Under the pieces are notes generated by a model. The model was not told the DNA's origin and did no database searches. It was given only the letters and a program-made list of their open reading frames with translations. Of a stretch of 64,000 nt of DNA, positions 57,262-64,000 are shown piece after piece. Made by a program: the position numbers and the translations under genes. The number at the start of each line of letters is the position of its first letter. The stretch's first letter is position 1. Origin of the DNA: Lepeophtheirus salmonis (Eukaryota > Arthropoda > Copepoda > Siphonostomatoida > Caligidae); contig NC_052139.2 of the NCBI RefSeq assembly GCF_016086655.4, forward strand, positions 29,082,002 to 29,146,001. Reading direction: 5' to 3'.

Positions 57262-57500
57262 CTAAGCATAAAATATAAAATTGAAAAACAAGTGCTTTTA
57301 GAACGTAGTAAGTTGAGAGCAAAAATATTATTCAAATATGTCCTATCATTTTAAAAAGTATTAATTGTAAAAGTGATTCATTTCATCGAATAAACATTAT
57401 CAAAGTATAAAATGTATTGTTGAATCAAGTGTTTTTAGAACGTGGTTGGTAGGAAGAATGAAATTATTATTTGTGTTCAAATCTCAAACCATTTTATGGA
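57262..57500 (+). repeat. Two-unit diverged tandem repeat
   Basis: AAGTGCTTTTAGAACGTAGT (57290) and AAGTGTTTTTAGAACGTGGT (57427) sit in units of ~140 bp that also share TATAAAAT and CAAAT..(C/T)(C/A)ATTTTA strings. Confidence 0.6.
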
Positions 57501-57820
57501 ATATTAATAATATTTTTTATGCTGTTAAATATTTCCAATACAATTGACAATATACACAAAAGCTTGTTCAAAAAAACAAATATTATTGAACTTAAGGTTA
57601 TATTTCAAAATTATTCATGCAGTAACTTTACCAAAATACAAGTTTTTTAAATCACCTTATCACTATATTTTGTTGCCACCTTACTTGATAAGTAATGGTT
57701 ATTTCATACTGAATATTTTTGATATATATTTGAAGGAATAACTTAAAGAACTTTACTTAAGCTCAGTTTCTAAATTGTCAGAAAAATACTATTTATTTTC
57801 AATCTATTTATATCTGTATA

Positions 57821-57952
57821 TGTAGGAGTTTGACTTGTTTAGATGATATTAAATATTCATCAGAGTACCTTGTATTCTTTTTTCCTTTTTATTTTCGTAT
57901 AAAAGAATGCTCATTTTTACTCAGTTAAAATAAAGATATTTAAATCTTAACA
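57821..57952 (+). repeat. 5' LTR
   Basis: TG...CA ends. It contains a TATAAAAG-like box (~57898) and an AATAAA signal (57929-57934). It differs from the 3' LTR at roughly a dozen positions, so the insertion is not recent. Confidence 0.92.
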
Positions 57953-57971
57953 TTGGTGACCCCAACGTGAT
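57953..57971 (+). other. Primer binding site of the gypsy element
   Basis: TTGGTGACCCCAACGTGAT directly after the LTR, the usual location and form for tRNA-primed reverse transcription in this group. Confidence 0.75.
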
Positions 57972-58004
57972 ATCATGCCTCCTAAAAAATTTCATTCTGA
58001 TAGT

Positions 58005-61000
58005 CAAGACCATGCAGGCAATGCCCCTTAGATCGAACAAAAGTACGTAGCGGAAGAGGTCAACTACTTAACCCTTACCGTAGCAAAACTAAGTCTTCCA
58101 AAATTCTTGGCGATGGATCCGGAAAATTGGTTTCGAAAATCAAGTGAAGATCAATTAAGATCAGACCAAATATTGTTTAATGGCTTTGTCATTACCTGGT
58201 GAAGTGTTGAAGGTATATTCCTATTTAAAAAGAAGGCCTCATTTGAAAAAAGGCAATTTTACAAAAATATGGTCTTCACCTTCGGATACAATTAAAAAAT
58301 TTCTGATATACTGTGCTCACGAGGAGTAAATCCATGATTTACGTCATCATTTACTACGGAAGGCCCTCATCAGAAATGTGCATAAATACCAGCAAGGGTA
58401 CTTGAGAGCACAGTCCTATTCAGTTGAAGCAAATGTGCGTTGCAGCCAAAGAACTTAGTCATTCACACATATTTCCACTGTTGAAGACTCGTTCGCTTCG
58501 CCTCATATCAATCATGTTTTCAAAAAACCTCTTCATAACACGTCCAAATTTACTAAATCTATGGAGAAAAAAAGATATCTGCTATTATCATTCTAAATTT
58601 GGAATGAACACAACAACCTGTTCATGAGCTAGTTGTCATTTTTTTTGTACTTGTTTCAAGAAACTAAATTGCCCTCGGTTGCATGGGACCGAGGTTGTAA
58701 ATAAATCATCAAACTTCTTTTTCATCAAAGGCAATTCAAATTTGATTAACTTTCTGGTAGATACAGGAGCTCAAGTGTCTGTTATTCCATTTAAAAAATG
58801 TTAAAGTCTTGTTCGAGAAAAACTCTCCCCTATTATTATATATGGAGGAGCCCTTGTTGATGTTATTGGTACAACAACTTTAACTCTCAATCTAGAAAAT
58901 CTAGGAGATTTCCAATGGAAATGTATAGTTGTACAAAGTAGTCGTCCAATTTTGTGTGCAAATTTTTTATATATTTTTAGATTTGGAGTTGATATTTTCA
59001 GTAAAAAGTTATTCCGAGATAAATAGTGCTTCATTTCAGAACGATCGAAGACTCAAGAAATCAAATTGAAATATAGTGTTGTCTTTCATAATAAAAGTTT
59101 CATTGAAACTTATCCAGCTCACGGAGTTGAACACCATATCGAGACAAAAGGTCCTCCTTGCTTTGCGAAATCACGCAAGTTAGATGGTGAGAAGTTAAAT
59201 TTTGTACGAGACGAAATGAACGATTTGTTGAAGAAAGGAATCCTACGATCGTCTTCTTCTAATTTTTCTTCTGCAATTCACGTCGTTCCAAACCCCAAAG
59301 GAAACTGGCGAATGTGTGGTCACTATCGTCAATTAAATAGGTTGATCGGTATCCCCTCCGAGGTGTAAGAGATTTGGTGGCTAATCTAAAAAGTATGACT
59401 GTTTTTAGTAAAATTGATTTACACAGAGCCTATAACCAAATACCTATGAATTGCAATTCTATTAATAAAACTGCAATCATTACGCCATTTGGTTTATATG
59501 AATATTTGAGGATGCCTTTTGGTCTTAAAAATGCTGCTCAGACATTTCAGAGACTCATCGATTCAATTCTACGAGGAATTCCAAATGTGCTTGTGTACCT
59601 TAGTGATATCCTTGTCGCTACGGAGTCGATGGATGAGCATTGGAAAACATTGAACGTGTTCTATCAAGACTTAAAACAGCTGGTATGATCCTCCCCCCTG
59701 AAAAATGTGAGTTTTTCACGAAATCGGTAGACTTCCTTGGACATTCTATTTCATCGAAAGGTTTTAGGCCTCTAGAATGTAAGGTAAATGCAATTCAAAA
59801 AGTACCAACTCCAAGATCAAAAGATGAACTACATAGATTTTTGGGCATGGCCCAATATGACTCTCAGTTCATCGAAAGATTGTCTCAATGGACAATTCAT
59901 TTGTACTCCCTATTAAAGAAGAATATAAAGTTTAATTGGAAAACAGAACATGAACACGCCTTTCAAAGTATTAAAAGTAGTTGGTCTAAAAGTACTCAAC
60001 TTGTATTCAGAGATAGTCTTTAGCCTTGACAACTGATACATCTGATACAGGGATGGGAACCATTCTCGAGCAAAAGGTAAATGGACACTGGCAACCTCTA
60101 GCTTTTTGATATCGGGCTCTTTCAACGACACAACAGGAATATTCTACGTTTGATATGGAATTATTAAGTGTGAAGGAAAGCATCAAACATTTTACTATAG
60201 GCTTTGGATGGACAAGTTTTTGAAGTTTTCACGGACCACAAACCTTTAGTCACTGCGATTGGCATTCGCAATCCGCCTGGAACACCAAGACAGTTTCGTA
60301 CTTTTGCATTCATAGCAGAATTCGATTGTGATATAGAACACTTTTCTGGAAAATTAAATCATACTGCAGACATTTTTTCTAGAAGTATAAATAACATCAC
60401 AATAGGCCCAACCTTCATTGAAGATATAATTGAGGATCAAAATAAACAGGATCCTAATTTACTTAGGTTTAAAATGAAGCCTTCTTTTAAATACATTACG
60501 CTAACCCTAATTGCTGGTTTTGGCAGCGCAGACGCATTCCGTGTGGCTGTGTCATCTCCAGAATTGTGTCAAATAATCTTGCATTCTGTACACAAGGACA
60601 ATCATCCGGGATTCAAAGAAACGTTAAGGAGGGTTAACTTTTTTATGCTTGGCCTAATTTGCGAGCAGATGTCAGAAACTTCACTGGAGAGTGTTTAGCG
60701 TGTCAGAAAACTAAACCTTTCAGTTTACGTTTCACGTAGACATAATCGGTCCATTCCCACTAATTTAGGGACAGCAGATTGCACTAACTATTATGTATCG
60801 TTTCACAAGGTGGCCAGAAGTGATACCTATTCCATATATAACCTCCAAAAAAAAATAGCCGAGAATTTTTTGTGTGGTTGGATTTCGAAGTTCGGAGTTC
60901 CAGAAACCATTGTGTCTGAGTAAGGAACTCAGTTCACAAGTTCATTATGGATAGTTGTTTGCAGGACACTTGGAATTGCAAGCAAGAACACAACTTCGTA

Positions 61001-61560
61001 TCATCTAGAGTCCAACGGACTCATAGAACGTTTCCACATATTATTTAAGACCGGGCTAGTAGCACGAATCCTGGAAGAAAAAGAAGACTGGATCAATGCA
61101 CTACCGCTAGTTTTATGGGGATTGAGGAACTCAGTACCAATAGACTCGGGTTCTAAATATTCGCCCTTTCAATTACTCACAGGCTGCTCAGGATCCAGGG
61201 CCTTTAATTTCTTTAACGAGTCCACCTTTACTTCTGGCAACCTCGACTTCGAAAGTTTCTTTTAAAAATGGAGAAAATAACACACGTTCCTCCGCGCCAC
61301 TTTAATAAAGGACCCATTAACAAACAATTAAAAAAAAAAAACAGAATTCGTTTTTGTTAAAAATAAAGCTATAAAAGAGTCTCTTTCTCCAAGCTTCTTG
61401 GGCCGGTTTAAGGTGATTCAGAGGCACGATCGTTACTATAAATTTGACTTTGGATCAAAAACTGACAATGTCTCAATGGATAGACTTCCACCTGCATTTG
61501 GAGTTCCAAGTATCCTTCCAGCGTCTCCAATTATAAGATGCACAAGATCTACAATTGGAG
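58005..61560 (+). pseudogene. gag-pol of the gypsy element, broken
   Basis: Gag remnant at ~58070-58330 (KLSLPKFLAMDPENWF). Aspartic protease motif LVDTGAQ at 58754-58774. RT from ~59100 to 59690, with FSKIDLHRAYNQIP and TPFGLYEYLRMPFGLKNAA. The catalytic YxDD box reads Y-L-S-D (59596-59607), so a key Asp is lost. A thumb/connection segment with LGHSISSKGFRPL follows. RNase H: FTDHKPL (~60230). Integrase: zinc-finger trace HKDNHPGF, then CQKTKP, and DIIGPFP core traces after ~60590. At least eight breaks separate these pieces. Nothing here can give a working polyprotein. Confidence 0.9.
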
Positions 61561-61659
61561 AATGATCTATTTGTTTATTTATCAATGTTTTTATAATTCC
61601 TTTTATATTGTGCTACTAACTAGATGATCTCTTTACTCACTGTCGTCTAGGGGGAGTAC

Positions 61660-61791
61660 TGTAGGAGTTTGACTGGTTTAGAGGATATTAAATAATCATC
61701 ATAGTACCTTGTATTGTTTTTTCCTTCTTATTTTCGTATAAAGGAATGATCATTTTCACGCAGTTAAAATAAACATATTTAAATCTTAACA
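61660..61791 (+). repeat. 3' LTR
   Basis: Same length and ends as the 5' LTR. Confidence 0.92.
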
Positions 61792-62069
61792 AATATGTGT
61801 ATAAAAGAGAGATTGTGTGTGTAGATTTCCTTTATATGACGTTAATTCGTCGAAGAATACAAGTGTCATCTTGACTCAATTTTGAGAAAAGCCATTCTAA
61901 CTTGCTTTTCTGTTACTGGGCTACATTTCTTAACAAAATATATGACTAGTTTCACTCGTCATTTTTTTTTATTAGATTAATTTTTATCCTTTATATTCAT
62001 TTAAAAAAAAAAAAAATTATATCTTTTATTTCACTATTTTATAATTTTTACAGGTATGCATACTTTTTA

Positions 62070-62200
62070 ATGCCCTCTTTATAGTAGGTTCTCTTTTTTA
62101 TAGTAGTGGTTAATTTTCTCCTCCACAAAAATCATAAAATAGGGAGCTGATATAAACAAGGGTCTTAATTCTGGTGTCTCGCTCTTGCTTTCTCCTCGCC
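62070..62200 (+). repeat. Dispersed repeat, partner of 48150-48265
   Basis: See partner. It lies just upstream of the second gypsy fragment and could be part of that element's LTR or leader. Confidence 0.45.
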
Positions 62201-62339
62201 CTCTTTTTTTCATGACACACAACTCAACTCTAAGTATATGTATAAATTTGTTTTAAATATTTAGGACCGTTGACTACTGACCTGTCACAGTTGTGGCACC
62301 TTAAAAAATGTACACTTGATCTCTAAGTTACTCTAACCT

Positions 62340-63020
62340 ATAGTTACATATGGTCAGCGTTCACTGACGCTCGATTTAGGTCTTCGGCGTACCTTTCGAT
62401 GGATATTCACAATCCCTGATGTCTCAAATTCCATCGTAAGAGCCGATTTTCTGTGTTATTTTGACTTGTTGCTCAACTTACGAAGATCTCGACGCATTGA
62501 CGGTTCGACCGAACTTTGTGGTATATGTATATCTACTTCCCTTTCATCCGTCAAAATCACTGTTTTTTCTGCTTCTACTTATCGCTTCCAAAGCGTTTTC
62601 ACGAAATTGACTTGATATATATTAAAGATTTTACTGCATATTTATAAGGATCATCTATACTTTTCTAAAATTGACATGGTTCGTGCATATCACCACATCC
62701 CTGTAATAGATGAGGATATTTTCCAAGACAGCAATCAATACACCATTTCGTATGTTTGAGTTTATCAGAAGTCCATTTGAACTCCGAAAAACAGCTGTAA
62801 TATTTCAAAGATATATCGATTAAGTTTTGCTTGGACTTTACTTTTGTTATGTTTATTTGGACGATAATCTAGTTCCAAGCAATTCAGAAGAACAAAATGA
62901 ACAAAAAATCTTTTGAAACTTTTTCTACAAGTGTCTACAAGAATTTCGCTTAACATCTAGCGCAGACAAATGTGAACTTGGGAAACCGTCATTGATCTTC
63001 CTTAGACATTAAGTTGTTTC
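62340..63020 (+). pseudogene. Second gypsy-family pol fragment (protease end and reverse transcriptase)
   Basis: One frame from ~62345 gives DLGLRRTFRWIF, then ADFLCYFDLL and RRSRRIDGST, the protease-RT spacer of many gypsy elements, and then FSKIDMVRAYHHIPV (~62663-62707). Frame-shifted pieces follow: FQRYID, YVYLDDNLV and SSADKCELGKPSLIFLRH-type RT motifs to ~63010. It differs from the 57.8 kb element in sequence. No LTRs are recognised for it in the window. Confidence 0.8.
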
Positions 63021-64000
63021 TTACTTTTCACTTTGTTGAAATGTTTGGGTCAAAATTCGTTCCTTTTGATAAAAAAATACAGTTAACAAAGTTTTAGTGA
63101 AATTGGAAAACATTTAGAGGTAGGGGTCAACGGCCTCAAAGTTTTGAATATTGCCGATTTAAAAGAAAAAAAAAGTGACTTTTTCTTCGATTATGATGAA
63201 AACTGTTAAAAATACAGTTTTTTAAATGCAATACTATTTTAAAGATAACTTAATTTACTCTAAGATATATTCAGATTCTATATTGGGAAATACATTTTTA
63301 ATTTGAATTATAGTGAAAAGTAGTTGAAGGGAAAATTAATACATTTAAAATGTATTCTGCACCATGTTTTTATATTTTTTCTTTTGTTTCCCCTACAAAC
63401 ATCCAAATTTCATGACATATTTTTATTTGGTTGAATTGTAAGAGTAGGGGCAATATTTTTTTTTATTAAAAAGAATACCATTGGTAAAGTGTATGCTTAG
63501 AGTGGTTTTTTATATTGATCATTAAAAAAAAAAAAATGATATCCAATTATCCTTACAAATGATTAGTTTTGCTTTGTGTCATATATATTTTATTAGTTTA
63601 TTAACATAAGATAATTTATACCATAAAAATAATAGTTTCTACTCTATCAAAAAATATTATTACGAGATCCAAAAATTCTTTATAATCATCTCTTGGAAGA
63701 CTAGATGATTGTTGGCAAAAATGAAAATTTGTTATCGTTTATCTTCAGTATGACATGCTATTTCACTATTTTTCCCCGCTATTTTTACATGCCAATGGAA
63801 AATCACTTTTTATCAAGCATTTTCTCTAATAAATCACAAGTTTCAGCTTTTCTACCTGCGTTTGAGCTTGTAATATCAAAACACATAGGTTTAATATTGT
63901 CTGCTACTCCCCAAATACCTTATAAAATTGCAGTAGCTCACCTATACCAAATGGAAGCTTGGACATCATTTTACCATCCTCATGGATGAATATTACATCG
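63021..64000. other. AT-rich sequence at window end
   Basis: A 94-codon frame at 63705-63989 has no recognisable motif and ordinary AT-rich codon use; I do not call it a gene. Nothing else is seen. Confidence 0.35.

Larger units (their letters stand above)
57821..61791 (+). mobile_element. Ty3/Gypsy LTR retrotransposon, near full length, inactive
   Basis: Two 132 bp LTRs (57821-57952 and 61660-61791), both starting TGTAGGAG and ending TTAACA, flank a 3.97 kb unit. The primer-binding site TTGGTGACCCCAACGTGAT follows the 5' LTR, and a purine-rich CTAGGGGGAGTAC tract precedes the 3' LTR. Order gag-protease-RT-RNase H-integrase identifies Ty3/Gypsy. The coding region is broken by many stops and frameshifts, and the element is shorter than usual (5 kb or more). 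I see no exact target-site duplication. Confidence 0.93.

Noticed and set aside
63705..63989. 94-codon frame at the window end
   Set aside because: No motif, AT-rich, hydrophobic by composition; chance frame cannot be excluded.
1..64000. CRISPR arrays, bacterial operons, riboswitches
   Set aside because: The window is eukaryotic (GT-AG introns, AATAAA signals, animal gene families) and I saw no regularly spaced identical repeats.

Overview
This is a 64 kb piece of an animal nuclear genome. It is AT-rich, its genes have spliced exons with short introns (about 57-70 nt in the haspin gene), and its intergenic space is crowded with decayed transposons. Protein matches point to an arthropod. Gene content plus the mix of Tc1/mariner, P-element-like (THAP), hAT-like and Ty3/Gypsy debris suggest a copepod crustacean such as a sea louse. 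That last step is inference, not something I could test.

Layout. (1) 1-6.5 kb is the gene-dense end: the 3' part of a FRMD4-type FERM/CUPID scaffold gene (+), a single-exon RDM1 gene (+), and a single-exon CREB-family bZIP gene (-) that converges on RDM1. (2) 6.5-16.5 kb is mostly non-coding. It holds an internally deleted Tc1 element, a possible LINE fragment and a 2.9 kb P-element-like transposon with long inverted ends and a broken THAP transposase. (3) 16.6-19.5 kb is a haspin (histone H3 Thr3 kinase) gene with seven coding exons. Its large first exon encodes a PHD finger upstream of the kinase. (4) 19.9-22.7 kb holds truncated copies of one haspin segment and an intronless, stop-riddled KIF4-type kinesin pseudogene (-). 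(5) 22.7-32.4 kb holds inverted-repeat elements and C-rich dispersed repeats. (6) 32.4-38 kb is a complete p70 S6 kinase gene with five coding exons and a repeat-filled 2.6 kb last intron. (7) 38-64 kb is a transposon graveyard. It holds an hAT-like MITE, seven Tc1/mariner fragments, a degraded transposase-like pseudogene, gypsy LTR pieces, a nearly complete but dead Ty3/Gypsy element with two 132 bp LTRs (57821-61791), and the RT fragment of a second gypsy family.

Gene relationships. The functional genes are housekeeping or signalling genes with no operon-like relationship. Haspin and the KIF4 pseudogene are both mitotic types, and S6K and CREB are both kinase-pathway components, but nothing in the sequence shows co-regulation beyond full cAMP response elements upstream of CREB and haspin and a shared ~55 nt block upstream of haspin and S6K.

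Most interesting: the PHD finger joined in cis to a haspin kinase. This would place a potential H3-tail reader and the H3T3 writer in one protein. The main uncertainty is a one-base frame change at a G5A6 run between the N-terminal part and the PHD part. Also notable are a KID with R-Q-P-S in place of R-R-P-S in CREB, an S6K tail without the usual S/T-P cluster, three Tc1 copies that all keep the DNA-binding half and lose the catalytic half, and a cluster of palindromic bZIP-type sites and AGGCA repeats in the leader of the THAP transposase.
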